This document shows, one piece after another, positions 24,476 through 33,150 of a stretch of 34,497 nt of DNA. The DNA is from Thermomonospora catenispora. GTDB taxonomy: Bacteria > Actinomycetota > Actinomycetes > Streptosporangiales > Streptosporangiaceae. The DNA is taken from NCBI RefSeq assembly GCF_006363815.1, contig NZ_RRYT01000040.1:3170-37666 (forward strand), given 5' to 3'. The position numbers and the translations under genes were made by a program. Below the pieces are notes generated by a model, which worked only from the letters and a program-made list of their open reading frames with translations, did no database searches and was not told the DNA's origin. Position 1 is the stretch's first letter. Each line of letters begins with the position of its first letter.

Positions 24476-24491
24476 CTGACCCGAGGGTCAG
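24476..24491. promoter_or_regulatory. 16-bp palindrome between the TetR stop and the SpoIIE gene
   Basis: CTGACCC and GGGTCAG flank GA. It lies just past the TetR stop codon. It may be a short terminator for the MFS–TetR unit or an operator upstream of the SpoIIE-type gene; neither is decided. Confidence 0.4.
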
Positions 24492-24497
24492 GTCGTG

Positions 24498-25100
24498 TCA
24501 GACGCCTATGCCCCGCATCAGGACGTCCACCACCATGTCGGGCAGCCGTTCGGCGACGTCGTCGTCGAACGGCGCCGGGGCGCGGCCGGGCATGGTCATC
24601 GCGCCGACCAGCACGGTGACGACGGCCTCGACGTCCAGATCGGCGCGCAGCTCGCCGGCGGCGATGCCGCGGCGCAGCACCCGGCGCATCAGCTCGCGGC
24701 GCGGTTCGAGGACCTCTTCCCGGTAGCGGTTCATCAGCTCGGGGTGCTTGTCGGCTCCGCCCAGGGCGTTCCACACGCAGCGACCGCGCCGGCCGGAGTG
24801 CTCGGCGGCGATGGCCCGGGCCAGTACCAGCAGATCCTCGCGCGCCGAGCGGCCGGGCGGCTCGGGGAGCGGTCCCTTCAAGGCGGCCAGCGCGGCGACG
24901 ATGAGGCGTTCCTTGTCCGGCCAGCGCCGGTAGACGGTGCTCTTGCCGACCCCGGCCCGGGCGGCGACCGCCTCCATGGAGATCCCCGCCACCCCGCCCT
25001 CCTCGGCGAGCAGGTCGAGGACGGCCTCCATGATGGCCTTGTCGGCCCGGGCGCTGCGCGGCCGTCCGGGGCGGGCGGCGGTCGGCTCCGCGGGGGCCAT
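24498..25100 (-). CDS. TetR/AcrR-family transcriptional regulator
   Basis: This 200-residue protein has an N-terminal TetR helix-turn-helix (about 20–65), with ISMEAVAARAGVGKSTVYRRWPDKERL covering the turn and recognition helix. A helical C-terminal ligand-binding domain follows. It is the second gene of a unit with the MFS exporter, starting 16 nt after that gene's stop, and should repress that exporter. I chose ATG 25100, with GGAGG about 8 nt upstream, over GTG 25109. The ligand is unknown. A near-perfect palindrome upstream of the exporter gene (26786–26812) is a candidate binding site. Confidence 0.9.
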   Translation of the reverse strand: MAPAEPTAARPGRPRSARADKAIMEAVLDLLAEEGGVAGISMEAVAARAGVGKSTVYRRWPDKERLIVAALAALKGPLPEPPGRSAREDLLVLARAIAAEHSGRRGRCVWNALGGADKHPELMNRYREEVLEPRRELMRRVLRRGIAAGELRADLDVEAVVTVLVGAMTMPGRAPAPFDDDVAERLPDMVVDVLMRGIGV

Positions 25101-25116
25101 CGCCGTCACCTCCCCC

Positions 25117-26706
25117 TCACAAACGCTGCTCGGCGGGGGCGGCCTGCGACGCCGGCCCGGTCGGCTCGGGCGCGGACCTGCCCGGCATCCAGCGCAGCAC
25201 CAGCAGGGCGCCGAGGAACGCCATGACCGCCGAGCCGACCGCGGCGACGTGCATGCCGTGCACGAAGGCCTCGCGCGCCGGGGCGATCAGCGCCTCCCCG
25301 GCCGGGCCGAGCCTGCCCGCCAGGCTCAGGGTGCCCTCGATGGACTCGCCGGCGACGTGCCGGACGTCCTCGGGGACGCCGGCGGGCAGCCGGTCCAACG
25401 GGCCGCGCATCTCGCCGCGGTAGACGGAGGCGAGCAGCGAGCCCAGCACGGCGACGCCCATGGCGACCGCGACCTGACGGGCGGTGTTGTTGAGCGCCGA
25501 GCCGGCCCCGGCCTTCTCGCGCGGCAGCGCCGACATCACCGACTCGGTGGCCGGCGGCATCACGTTGGCCATGCCGGAGCCCTGGACGAAGGCGACCGCG
25601 CCGAAGACCCACAGCGGGGTGTTCTCATCGCACAGCTGGTAGCCCAGCATCGCCGCGGTGACCAGCAGCATCCCGGTGGTGCACACGGCGCGGGCCCCGT
25701 ACCGGCGGACCATGAGGGCGCTGCGCGGGGAGAAGATCAGCTGCGCCGCCGCGAACGGCAGCATCATCAGCCCCGCCTGCAGCGGGCTCAGCCCGCGCAC
25801 CGACTGCAGGTAGAACGAGCCGAAGAAGAACACCCCGGAGGTGGCGAAGAAGCAGAAGGCGATGGAGCCGACGGCCACCGACAGCCGCGGGTCGCGGAAC
25901 AGCCGCACGTCGAACGCCGGGTGGTCGGTGCGGGCCTCGTGCCAGGCGAACAGCGCGATCACCGCCAGCCCGACGGCGATCGGGCCGAGCACCGCCGGCT
26001 CCAGCCAGCGGCCGCGCTCTCCGCCCTCGATGATCCCGTATGACAGGGCGACCAGCCCGACGATGGACAGCAGCACGCCGAGCGGGTCGATCCGGCCGGG
26101 GTCGGGGTTGCGCGACTCGGGCACCAGCCACAGCATCCCGGCCAGGCCGACGGCGACGATCGGCACGTTGACCAGGAACACCGAGCCCCACCAGAAGTGG
26201 CTCAGCAGCAGCCCGCCGGTGACCGGGCCGATCGCCACGGCCAGCCCGACCGCGCCGGACCAGACGCCGATGGCGCGGCCGCGTTCGCGGGGGTCGAACA
26301 CGTTGGTGATGATCGACAGGGTCTGCGGCATGATCGCCGCGCCGCCCAGGCCCATCAGCGCCCGCGCCGCGATGAGCTGTTCGGGGGTCTGGGCGTACGC
26401 CGAGGCCAGCGAGGACAGCCCGAAGACCGCCATTCCGGCGATCAGCACCCGTTTGCGGCCCAGCCGGTCGCCGATCACTCCGAAGGTGAACAGCAGTCCG
26501 GCGAACACCAGCGTGTAGGAGTTGATCGACCACTCCAGCTCGCTCTGGGTGGCGCCCAGTCCGCGCCGCGGATCGGCGATGGTGCGCAGGGCGACGTTGA
26601 GGATGGTGTTGTCCAGGACGACCACCAGCAGGCTGAAGACCAGGACGCCGAGAATCGCCCAGCGGCGCGGGTGGCCGGTGTGCTCGGTGGACGGGTGTGG
26701 CGGCAC
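25117..26706 (-). CDS. MFS drug exporter, DHA2 (EmrB/QacA-like, 14 TMS)
   Basis: This 529-residue membrane protein carries the DHA2 signatures: [12 protein letters not shown] in helix 1 (motif D1), [26 protein letters not shown] (motif A) and the antiporter motif C around [12 protein letters not shown]. About 14 helices are expected. It exports toxic organic compounds by proton antiport; the substrate is unknown. The start is GTG 26706 with GAGGAG 4 nt upstream. It is followed by tetR in the same unit, and a likely TetR operator lies about 80 bp upstream. It is divergent from panB. Confidence 0.92.
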   Translation of the reverse strand: MPPHPSTEHTGHPRRWAILGVLVFSLLVVVLDNTILNVALRTIADPRRGLGATQSELEWSINSYTLVFAGLLFTFGVIGDRLGRKRVLIAGMAVFGLSSLASAYAQTPEQLIAARALMGLGGAAIMPQTLSIITNVFDPRERGRAIGVWSGAVGLAVAIGPVTGGLLLSHFWWGSVFLVNVPIVAVGLAGMLWLVPESRNPDPGRIDPLGVLLSIVGLVALSYGIIEGGERGRWLEPAVLGPIAVGLAVIALFAWHEARTDHPAFDVRLFRDPRLSVAVGSIAFCFFATSGVFFFGSFYLQSVRGLSPLQAGLMMLPFAAAQLIFSPRSALMVRRYGARAVCTTGMLLVTAAMLGYQLCDENTPLWVFGAVAFVQGSGMANVMPPATESVMSALPREKAGAGSALNNTARQVAVAMGVAVLGSLLASVYRGEMRGPLDRLPAGVPEDVRHVAGESIEGTLSLAGRLGPAGEALIAPAREAFVHGMHVAAVGSAVMAFLGALLVLRWMPGRSAPEPTGPASQAAPAEQRL

Positions 26707-26785
26707 GATGCTCCTCGACGGGTTCCCGGAAGATCTCCCGGAGACTCCCGGGAAGGTTTGTCACGATCAAGCGAGATTCCTCACC

Positions 26786-26812
26786 AACGATACGCTACGG
26801 GAGCGTTTCGTT
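26786..26812. promoter_or_regulatory. Probable TetR operator upstream of the MFS–tetR unit
   Basis: The arms AACGATACGCT and AGCGTTTCGTT around ACGGG match at 10 of 11 positions. On the minus strand the element contains TAGCGT and TATCGT, both possible -10 hexamers of the exporter promoter. A repressor bound here would block the promoter. Confidence 0.6.
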
Positions 26813-26937
26813 ATTCCCGATGTTTCCACCACGGATCTCCAAGGAATGTCCTAGGTACCGAATCCGTTTTGATCGTGGGATCATCGGTTCCGTCCGGGTA
26901 CGCCACCGTGGCGCCTCGAGACTGGAGGTTCACATCC

Positions 26938-27795
26938 ATGTCTTCTGCTGCCCCCAGTACCGCCCCCCGCACCGACGCCCTGTACGGCGGCAGGGCCGGT
27001 GACCGCAGGGTGACCGTGCGCGACATCGCGGCCGCCAAGCAGCGCGGCGAGAAATGGCCCATGCTGACCGCCTACGACGCGATGACCGCCCGAGTGTTCG
27101 ACGAGGCCGGCATCCCCGTCCTGCTGGTCGGCGACTCGGCCGCCATGGTCGTGTACGGCTACGACTCCACCATTCCGATCACCGTCGAGGATCTGATCCC
27201 GCTGACCGCCGCGGTCGTCCGCGGGTCCAAGCGGGCGATGGTGGTGGCCGACCTGCCGTTCGGCTCGTATCAGACCGGCGTCGCCGACGGGCTGGCCACC
27301 GCGATGCGCTTCCTGAAGGAGACCGGCGCGCACGCCGTCAAGCTGGAGGGCGGCCGCCGGGTGCTGCCCCAGGTCGAGGCGATGGTGGCGGCCGGCATCC
27401 CGGTGATGGGCCATCTCGGGCTCACTCCGCAGTCGGTGAACGTCCTGGGCGGTTACCGGGTGCAGGGGCGCGGCGAGGCCGGCGAGGAGCTGGTGGCCGA
27501 CGCCAAGGCCCTGGAGGCGGCCGGGGCGTTCTCGGTGGTGCTGGAGTGCGTGCCCGCCGAGCTGGCCGCCCGCATCACCGCCTCGCTGTCCATCCCCACG
27601 ATCGGCATCGGCGCCGGCGACGCCTGCGACGCGCAGGTGCTGGTCTGGCAGGACATGGCCGGGCTGACCCCGCGCACCGCCAAGTTCGTCAAGAAGTTCG
27701 CCGACGTGGCGACCGTGCTCGGCGACGCCGCCCGCGCCTTCGCCGAGGAGGTCGTCAACGGCGCCTTCCCCGGCCCCGAGCACTCCTACCGCTGA
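26938..27795 (+). CDS. panB: 3-methyl-2-oxobutanoate hydroxymethyltransferase
   Basis: PanB makes ketopantoate from 2-ketoisovalerate and methylene-tetrahydrofolate, the first step toward pantothenate and CoA. The 285-residue protein has the family blocks [17 protein letters not shown], the metal-binding [15 protein letters not shown], the substrate region [17 protein letters not shown] and PTIGIGAG. A conserved N-terminal TIM-barrel start fits ATG 26938, with TGGAGG 9 nt upstream. The tail [11 protein letters not shown] is typical. The downstream hairpin terminates it before the convergent npdG. Confidence 0.96.
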   Translation: MSSAAPSTAPRTDALYGGRAGDRRVTVRDIAAAKQRGEKWPMLTAYDAMTARVFDEAGIPVLLVGDSAAMVVYGYDSTIPITVEDLIPLTAAVVRGSKRAMVVADLPFGSYQTGVADGLATAMRFLKETGAHAVKLEGGRRVLPQVEAMVAAGIPVMGHLGLTPQSVNVLGGYRVQGRGEAGEELVADAKALEAAGAFSVVLECVPAELAARITASLSIPTIGIGAGDACDAQVLVWQDMAGLTPRTAKFVKKFADVATVLGDAARAFAEEVVNGAFPGPEHSYR

Positions 27796-27838
27796 ACCGG
27801 CCGGATCCGGCGCCGAATGTCGACGCCGGCGCCGGCGT

Positions 27839-27874
27839 CCGGCGCGGGGCGGGCGTCGTCCCGCCCCGCGCCGG
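27839..27874. terminator. Bidirectional terminator between panB and npdG
   Basis: A perfect 15-bp inverted repeat (27839–27853 and 27860–27874) with a 6-nt loop lies between two convergent stop codons. Confidence 0.83.
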
Positions 27875-27918
27875 GCGGGCGGCCCGGGAACCGGGGCCGC
27901 CCCTCCCGCACGTCCTTC

Positions 27919-28599
27919 TCACACGTCGGTGATGCGCAGCCCGGCGTGGGCCTTGTAACGGCGGTTGATGGAGATCAGGTTGGCGGTGAACGCCTCGACC
28001 TGGCGGGCGTTGCGCAACCGGCCGCCGTAGACGCCGCGCATCCCCCCGATCCGGCCCGCCAGCGCCTGCACCGTGTCGGTGGCCTCCCGGTCGTCGCCCA
28101 GCACGAGCACGTCCAGTTCCATCTCGTCCACGTCGGGATCCAGCAGCAGCTTGGCCGAGACGTGGTGGAACGCGGCGACCACCCGGCTCTCGGGGAGCAC
28201 CGCCGCGGCCTGCTCGGCCGCGCTGCCCTCCTCGACCTCCAACGCGAACGCGCCCCGCTTGTCGAAGCCCAAGGGGTTCACGCAGTCGACCACGATCTTC
28301 CCGGCCAGCTCGGCGCGCAGCGACTCCAAGGTGGCCTTGTGCCCCTCCCACGGCACCGCCACGATCACCACGTCGGACTCCGCGGCGGCCACCGCGTTCT
28401 CCGCGCCGCGGATCGACAGGCCCAGCTCGGCCGCGGCCCGCTCGGCGCGTTCGGCGCTGCGGGAGCCGATGATCACCGGATGGCCGGCCATCGCGAAACG
28501 GCGGGCCAGTCCCTTCCCCTGATCGCCGGTGCCGCCCAGGATGCCCAGGGACAGACCGCTGACGTCCGGAAGGTCATGGGGCGTCTTCTGCTCGCTCAT
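27919..28599 (-). CDS. npdG: NADPH-dependent F420 reductase
   Basis: This 226-residue Rossmann protein transfers hydride between NADP(H) and the deazaflavin cofactor F420, which actinobacteria use in redox biosynthesis. The N-terminal motif LGILGGTGDQGKGLARRFA (18–36) is the NADP-binding loop typical of NpdG/Fno, and Ser46-Arg47 suits the 2'-phosphate. VPWEGH and CVNPLGFDKRG complete the F420-reductase signature, and NLISINRRYKAHAGLRITDV is the usual C-terminus. The ATG at 28599 has GGGAGG 9 nt upstream. Its presence implies that the organism makes F420. Confidence 0.93.
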   Translation of the reverse strand: MSEQKTPHDLPDVSGLSLGILGGTGDQGKGLARRFAMAGHPVIIGSRSAERAERAAAELGLSIRGAENAVAAAESDVVIVAVPWEGHKATLESLRAELAGKIVVDCVNPLGFDKRGAFALEVEEGSAAEQAAAVLPESRVVAAFHHVSAKLLLDPDVDEMELDVLVLGDDREATDTVQALAGRIGGMRGVYGGRLRNARQVEAFTANLISINRRYKAHAGLRITDV

Positions 28600-28690
28600 G
28601 GGTCGATCCTCCCAGTTCGCCCTCGGCGGCGAGCGGGCGGACCCTCCCGTTCGCCCCCTCCTCGCCGACGCGCTGCGGCACCATGGGGCC

Positions 28691-29278
28691 GTGGACGCCG
28701 ATCAGGTCGCGATGCTGCGCGAAGTGCTGGCCGCCACCGGCTGGCTGGAACGGACCGGGGAGTTCGCCCGGGCGCTGCGCACCTCGACGCGCGCGCCCGG
28801 GAAGCTGCTGCTGGTGGGCACCCCCTCCGAGGACCCCTGGCACCTGGCGGCGCACCTGGACGACGAGAGCCGCCTCAACCGCATCCCCGAGCTCTCCCCC
28901 ACCCTGGTGCGCTGGTCCCCGCCGCCGCAGGCCCCGCCGCACCTGCGGATCGGGCTGGAACGTCTGGAGCGGGCCGGACGCGGCGAGACGCTGTTCGTGG
29001 TCGCCGAGGACGCCGCCCCGGCGCCGCTGTTGGAGCGGGTCGACGACGCGCGGCGCGGCGGCGCGACGATCCTCGCCCTCGACGGCGGCGACCGCGACCT
29101 GGAGGGGCTGGCCCACGAGGCGCTGACCGTCCCGCCGCAGGACCGGCTGCTGTCCTTCGACGGCGCCCAGCACCTGGTCAGCGCCGCGGCGGGGGCGGCG
29201 CCGGAGCGGCGCCGCGGACTGCGCGAGCGGCTGGCGCGGGTGCTGGAGCGGATCAGCGGCCCGGTCGTCCCGGACTGA
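28691..29278 (+). CDS. Hypothetical protein with SIS-like sugar-isomerase fold
   Basis: This 195-residue protein has no firm family assignment. Its layout recalls an alpha/beta SIS-type fold: KLLLVGTPSED, ETLFVVAEDAAPAPLLE, then GGATILALDGGDRDLEGLA followed by HEALTVPP. The last three elements resemble the nucleotide-sugar region of SIS proteins, but the catalytic residues are not recognisable. The best start is GTG 28691. CACCAT lies at -12 to -7 (A at -11 and T at -7 conserved), and upstream open frame has no protein-like composition. It is divergent from npdG across 91 bp and precedes a small gene and map. Confidence 0.75.
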   Translation: MDADQVAMLREVLAATGWLERTGEFARALRTSTRAPGKLLLVGTPSEDPWHLAAHLDDESRLNRIPELSPTLVRWSPPPQAPPHLRIGLERLERAGRGETLFVVAEDAAPAPLLERVDDARRGGATILALDGGDRDLEGLAHEALTVPPQDRLLSFDGAQHLVSAAAGAAPERRRGLRERLARVLERISGPVVPD

Positions 29279-29338
29279 CCGTCCGCCGAAGGCCCCGGCG
29301 ACGGGCGGGCGGTCCCGCCGCGCCTCGCCGCCCGGCCG

Positions 29339-29518
29339 TCAGTCCTCCTCGTCCTGGGCGTCCCAGGCCTCGTTGCGGGCGCGGGCCCGGTCCAGGGCGC
29401 CAGCGGCCTCGGCCTCGGTGGCGTACGGGCCCATCCGGTCCTTGTCGGGGCAGCCCGCGCCGTGCTCCACCCGCAGGTGCTTGAGGCAGAACCACCACTC
29501 GTCGGCGGAGAGCTTCAC
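29339..29518 (-). CDS. Small conserved-looking protein, 59 residues
   Basis: A 59-codon frame starts at GTG 29518 with GGGAGG placed 6 nt upstream, a near-ideal ribosome-binding site. The product begins [20 protein letters not shown] and ends with an acidic QDEED tail. It has two Cys (CLKH and [10 protein letters not shown]) and a [21 protein letters not shown] helix. I recall similar ~60-residue actinobacterial proteins with a WY/FCLKH start and this GPYAT–EA–AL pattern. The function is unknown; a nucleic-acid or protein-binding role is only a guess. It lies divergent from map. Confidence 0.75.
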   Translation of the reverse strand: MKLSADEWWFCLKHLRVEHGAGCPDKDRMGPYATEAEAAGALDRARARNEAWDAQDEED

Positions 29519-29573
29519 CGAACACCTCCCGAACCTCGCCCGACGCCTTCAGTCGTGCCCGCATCGGGGCAAC

Positions 29574-29579
29574 TACACT
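29574..29579 (+). promoter_or_regulatory. -10 candidate TACACT for map
   Basis: TACACT lies 8 nt upstream of the ATG at 29588, predicting a leader of about 2 nt. It is slightly further than the exact leaderless spacing seen elsewhere. Confidence 0.5.
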
Positions 29580-29587
29580 CCAGTGGC

Positions 29588-30436
29588 ATGACGACCCCAC
29601 TCCGGCCAGGCCGCGTCTCGCCGATGCGCAAGGTACCCCCGCACATCCCCCGCCCGGAGTACGTGGGAAAGAAACGTCCCAAGACCGGCGAGCCGGACGT
29701 CAAGTCCCCCGAGATCATCGAACGGATGCGGGTCGCCGGCAAGATCGCCGGGCAGGCGCTGCAGGAGGTCGGCAGGCACGTGCGGCCCGGCATCACCACC
29801 GACGAGCTGGACCGGATCGGTCACGAGTTCCTGCTGGACCACGGCGCCTACCCGTCCACCCTGGGCTACCGCGGCTTCCCCAAGTCGCTGTGCACCTCCA
29901 TCAACGAGGTGATCTGCCACGGCATCCCCGACGACACGGTGCTGCGCGAGGGCGACATCGTCAACATCGACATCACCGCCTACATCGACGGGGTGCACGG
30001 CGACACCGACGCCACGTTCCTGGTGGGCGAGGTGGACGAGGAGTCGCGGCTGCTGGTGGAGCGCACCCACGAGGCGATGATGCGCGGCATCCGGGCGGTC
30101 GCCCCGGGCCGGGCCATCAACGTGATCGGTCGGGTCATCGAGTCGTACGCGCGCCGGTTCGGGTACGGGGTGGTGCGCGACTTCACCGGGCACGGCATCG
30201 GCACCACCTTCCACTCCGGCCTGATCGTGCCGCACTACGACGACCCCGCCGCCACCACGATCATGCAGCCGGGGATGACGTTCACCATCGAGCCGATGCT
30301 CACGCTGGGCACCATCGAGTACGACATCTGGCCGGACGGCTGGACGGTGGTGACCAAGGACCGCAAGCGGACCGCGCAGTTCGAGCACACGATCCTGGTG
30401 ACCGAGGAGGGTCACGAAATCCTCACCCTCCCCTGA
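29588..30436 (+). CDS. map: Methionine aminopeptidase, type I with N-terminal extension
   Basis: MAP removes the initiator methionine from new proteins. The 282-residue protein carries all five metal ligands expected of the family. Visible are [22 protein letters not shown] (two Asp), [16 protein letters not shown] (His) and MTFTIEPML (Glu), with a final Glu near [11 protein letters not shown]. An N-terminal Pro-rich extension ([17 protein letters not shown]) marks the type Ic group of actinobacteria, in which the extension is proposed to contact the ribosome. ATG 29588 is chosen from the conserved extension and the nearby -10. It is followed by a membrane HhH protein gene. Confidence 0.95.
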   Translation: MTTPLRPGRVSPMRKVPPHIPRPEYVGKKRPKTGEPDVKSPEIIERMRVAGKIAGQALQEVGRHVRPGITTDELDRIGHEFLLDHGAYPSTLGYRGFPKSLCTSINEVICHGIPDDTVLREGDIVNIDITAYIDGVHGDTDATFLVGEVDEESRLLVERTHEAMMRGIRAVAPGRAINVIGRVIESYARRFGYGVVRDFTGHGIGTTFHSGLIVPHYDDPAATTIMQPGMTFTIEPMLTLGTIEYDIWPDGWTVVTKDRKRTAQFEHTILVTEEGHEILTLP

Positions 30437-30504
30437 CCGCTGCCCCGAACGCCGAGCGGGTAGGAGATCAGCGCCGGATCCCCTCGTCCCCGGGAGCGCG
30501 ACGC

Positions 30505-31197
30505 ATGACCTCTCCGGTGCCGCAGGAGCCGCGGGTCCCCTCCGACACCATGCCGCCGGGTCGTGCGGCGCTCAGCGTGACGTGGGCCCTGCTGCCGTTC
30601 CTGTCGCTGGGGTGGGCGACGCCGCTGGTGTTCGCGGGGGCGGCGATCTGGCGGCGCAGCGGCCATCTGATGATCGCCGCGGTGCTCTACCTGGGGCTGT
30701 TCACGGCCCAGGTCATGCTGCTGCCGGCGGCCGAGACCGATCCGCTCGCCGAACGGCTCTCCGGGGCGTGCCTGCTGACCCAGATGATCGGGGGCTGCTT
30801 CCACGCGTTCCTGGTGCGACGGCGGGTGTTCGACCCGGAGGGGACGGCCGGGCTGGCGGGCAACGAACGGGCGATCGCGCTGGCGCGTCGGCGGCGGCTG
30901 ATGCGCGCCAAGGCCCGGGAGCTGGCGGAGCGGGATCCGGGACTGGCCAAGGAGCTGGGCATCGGGCGACCCGATCTGCCCCGCCGATACGACGACGGCG
31001 GGCTGATCGACCTCAACCACGCCCCGGCGCAGACGCTGACCCGGCTGCCGGGCGTCACCGAGGAGATGGCCCGGCGGATCGTCGAGGTCCGCGCGCAGAC
31101 CGGCGGGTTCGTCTCCGCCGAGGAGCTGTCCGCGCTGGCGGGCCTGCCGCCCGCGCTGACCGCCGACCTGGCCGAGTACGGGGTCTTCCTGCCGTGA
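30505..31197 (+). CDS. Membrane-anchored helix-hairpin-helix protein
   Basis: This 230-residue protein has three hydrophobic helices (about 22–49, 54–74 and 86–104), an Arg-rich stretch (125–160) and a C-terminal ComEA-like helix-hairpin-helix domain (165–228). The domain shows LIDLNHAPAQTLTRLPGV and GFVSAEELSALAGL. HhH domains bind DNA without sequence preference, so a membrane-linked DNA-handling role is possible but unproven. The ATG at 30505 has GGGAG 8 nt upstream. It starts 68 nt after map ends and could be co-transcribed. Confidence 0.82.
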   Translation: MTSPVPQEPRVPSDTMPPGRAALSVTWALLPFLSLGWATPLVFAGAAIWRRSGHLMIAAVLYLGLFTAQVMLLPAAETDPLAERLSGACLLTQMIGGCFHAFLVRRRVFDPEGTAGLAGNERAIALARRRRLMRAKARELAERDPGLAKELGIGRPDLPRRYDDGGLIDLNHAPAQTLTRLPGVTEEMARRIVEVRAQTGGFVSAEELSALAGLPPALTADLAEYGVFLP

Positions 31198-31260
31198 CCC
31201 CCCGCCGTGACGGCCCCGGGGGAACCACGGCCGCCGCACCGCGTCGAACCAGGTGAACGG

Positions 31261-31301
31261 ACCGGTTCCGGGCGCCGCCCCCGGCGGGGCGCCGCACCGG
31301 T
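31261..31301. terminator. Hairpin after the HhH gene
   Basis: The stretch begins and ends with ACCGGT and has an inner G/C-rich stem with one bulge (GGCGCC … GGGGCGCC). It lies 63 nt after the HhH stop and directly abuts the next -10 hexamer. Confidence 0.5.
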
Positions 31302-31307
31302 TACAGT
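31302..31307 (+). promoter_or_regulatory. -10 hexamer TACAGT before the mini-ORF
   Basis: TACAGT lies at -13 to -8 relative to the ATG at 31315, one nt off the leaderless geometry seen elsewhere. Confidence 0.5.
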
Positions 31308-31314
31308 CCGGCCC

Positions 31315-31353
31315 ATGGCGATCATGAGAGGGATGGGGGGAAGCACCCCATGA
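31315..31353 (+). CDS. 12-codon mini-ORF overlapping the ydjM-like start
   Basis: ATG 31315 reads MAIMRGMGGSTP and stops at TGA 31351–31353, overlapping the ATG at 31350 of the next gene. Its start is 7 nt after a -10 hexamer, so it could be a leaderless upstream ORF that feeds ribosomes to the ydjM-like start. It may equally be chance. Confidence 0.35.
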   Translation: MAIMRGMGGSTP

Positions 31354-32066
31354 TGGGGCGAACGCACGCGCTCAGCGGCGCGGTGGTGTGGCTGGCGGCG
31401 GCGCCGGCGCTGTCCCAGGAGCGCTGGCTCGGCGACTTCGCGGTGTCGCTGTCGCCCGCCCAGGTGGCGGCGGGGGCGGTGGTCTGCGCGGGCGCGGCGC
31501 TGCTGCCCGACATCGACCACCACAACGGGCGGATCGCCAACACGATCGGGCCGGTCACCAAGTCCCTGTGCAAGTGGGTCGGCAAGGTCTCCGGCGGGCA
31601 CCGGCAGGCCACCCACTCGATCCTGTTCGCGCTGGCGGCGGGGCTGGTGATGGACCTGCTGGCCACCCATGTGGAGTACCTGTGGTGGGTGGCGCTGTTC
31701 ATCACCGTCGGGTTCGGCCTGCGCGGGATCGGGCTGGACTTCGAAAAGCACGAGGTCTGGTCGTCGGTCGCCGACTGCGCGGTGGCGGCGCTGGCGGTCT
31801 GGTGGATGAGCACCCTGGACATGAGCTTCGCCGGATACGCGGTGACGTTGGGGTGCCTGGCGCACATCGCCGGCGACTGCCTGACGCCCCGGGGCTGCCC
31901 GATCTTCTGGCCCGTCAAGTGGCGTCTGGACATCCCGCTGGTGCCGCGCACCGACGGCAAGGTCGAACGCTGGGTGGTCGGCCCCGTCCTGACCCTCGCC
32001 GCGGCCATCCTCGCCGTGCGCTCGGTCCTGGGCGACGTGGCCGTCGAGTGGCTCGGCAGCGGCTGA
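31350..32066 (+). CDS. YdjM-like membrane-bound metal-dependent hydrolase (DUF457)
   Basis: This 238-residue protein has the metal-ligand set of the family: His6 in RTHALSG, Asp54, Asp56, His57 and His58 in PDIDHH, and His84 and His89 in GGHRQATHS. Several membrane helices follow. Homologues are inner-membrane putative metal-dependent hydrolases of unknown substrate; E. coli YdjM is SOS-linked. The start is ATG 31350 or the adjacent 31353; a GGGGGGAAG stretch lies 6–9 nt before it. A convergent hairpin separates it from the baeRF3-like gene. Confidence 0.87.
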   Translation: MMGRTHALSGAVVWLAAAPALSQERWLGDFAVSLSPAQVAAGAVVCAGAALLPDIDHHNGRIANTIGPVTKSLCKWVGKVSGGHRQATHSILFALAAGLVMDLLATHVEYLWWVALFITVGFGLRGIGLDFEKHEVWSSVADCAVAALAVWWMSTLDMSFAGYAVTLGCLAHIAGDCLTPRGCPIFWPVKWRLDIPLVPRTDGKVERWVVGPVLTLAAAILAVRSVLGDVAVEWLGSG

Positions 32067-32068
32067 TC

Positions 32069-32109
32069 CCGCCCGTCTCGCCCGTCCGGCCGGGAGGCGA
32101 GGCGGGCGG
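32069..32109. terminator. Bidirectional terminator between the ydjM-like and baeRF3-like genes
   Basis: 14-bp arms (32069–32082 and 32096–32109) pair fully with one T·G wobble and a 13-nt loop, between two convergent stops. Confidence 0.8.
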
Positions 32110-32115
32110 CGGCGC

Positions 32116-33150
32116 TCAGTAGCGGACGACCAGGGCGATGCGGTCGTGGTCGACCAGGAAGCCGTCGGAGACCAAGGTGACCTCCCCGCCGTACTCCAGG
32201 ACGGTCTCGATGACGCGGTCCACGGCGTCGTCGACGACGTCGCCGGGCGGCCGGCGCCCGTCCACCGGGATCAGGTCGCCTCGAGGGGACCGGACGGCGG
32301 GCGCGCAGTAGCCGCGTTCCACCACCAGGTGGGCGCCCCGGCCCTCCTCGGCGAGCCGGGCGACATCGGTCAGGCCGCAGGCGTAGCGGCGCAGGCTCCG
32401 GGCGGCCTCCAGCTCGGTGAGCACGGCGACCTCGCGCAGGTCCTCGTAGGCGGCCAGCACCGGACGGGCCAGCTCGGCCAGCTCGTCGGCGCCGGCGTCG
32501 GAGCGGTCGCCGTCGATGCGCCCGGCCAGGATGATCGACCCGTGGGCGGCGGCCTCGAAACGCGCCTGGTCGGGGGTGGTGCCCGCCACGACGACCGGAC
32601 GCGGGTCGCGTCCGGTCACGGCGCCCAGCGCCGCGGCGACGGCCCGGTGGAAGCCCTCCCCCTCGCCCGGGGGGCGGGTCATGGGGAACGGCCCGTCGAG
32701 GACCTCGGTGAGCCCGTCGGCCCGGCCGTCCCACAGCCGGGCGCGGTCGGCCAGCGTCAGCAGCCAGTACCGGGTGGTGCGGGTGTGGGCGGCGATGAGG
32801 TCGCGGGTGGCGAAGGTGTGGTCGACGACGACGCGCTCCTCCGCCGGCGGCTGGTCGAGGACGAACGCGTGGCGCTCCCCGTCGGGGGCGGCGTACAGCG
32901 CCACGCCCTCGCGGGCGCGCTCGAGATCGACGCGGTCGGCGGCCTGCCGCAGCCCGCCCATCACCTCCTCCGCCAGGGCGGGCGGCACCCGCGGGTCCTC
33001 CTCGAGCCGACGACGGGCCTGAGCGAGCAGGTCGCGCAGCCGGTCGGGATCGGGGCGTCCGTCCGACCCCCCGCGGTGCACCGACAGCAGCACCGAGACG
33101 GCCGGGTACGGGCGCGGTTTACGCAGCTCCGAAAGTGTGACGGCGTCCAT
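32116..33150 (-). CDS. baeRF3-like (bacterial release-factor-related) protein
   Basis: This 344-residue soluble protein matches the layout of bacterial archaeo-eukaryotic release factor (baeRF) family 3. The N-terminal segment is PYPAVSVLLSVHRGG. The middle domain has VALYAAPDGERHAFVLDQP and TRYWLLTLADRARLWDG, the C-terminal domain has FHRAVAAALGA and RPVVVAGTT, and the end is GGEVTLVSDGFLVDHDRIALVVRY. Such proteins are predicted to act on stalled peptidyl-tRNA or ribosomes, but experiments on this family are few. The ATG at 33150 has a G-rich upstream stretch. It is divergent from the htrA-type gene. Confidence 0.65.
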   Translation of the reverse strand: MDAVTLSELRKPRPYPAVSVLLSVHRGGSDGRPDPDRLRDLLAQARRRLEEDPRVPPALAEEVMGGLRQAADRVDLERAREGVALYAAPDGERHAFVLDQPPAEERVVVDHTFATRDLIAAHTRTTRYWLLTLADRARLWDGRADGLTEVLDGPFPMTRPPGEGEGFHRAVAAALGAVTGRDPRPVVVAGTTPDQARFEAAAHGSIILAGRIDGDRSDAGADELAELARPVLAAYEDLREVAVLTELEAARSLRRYACGLTDVARLAEEGRGAHLVVERGYCAPAVRSPRGDLIPVDGRRPPGDVVDDAVDRVIETVLEYGGEVTLVSDGFLVDHDRIALVVRY

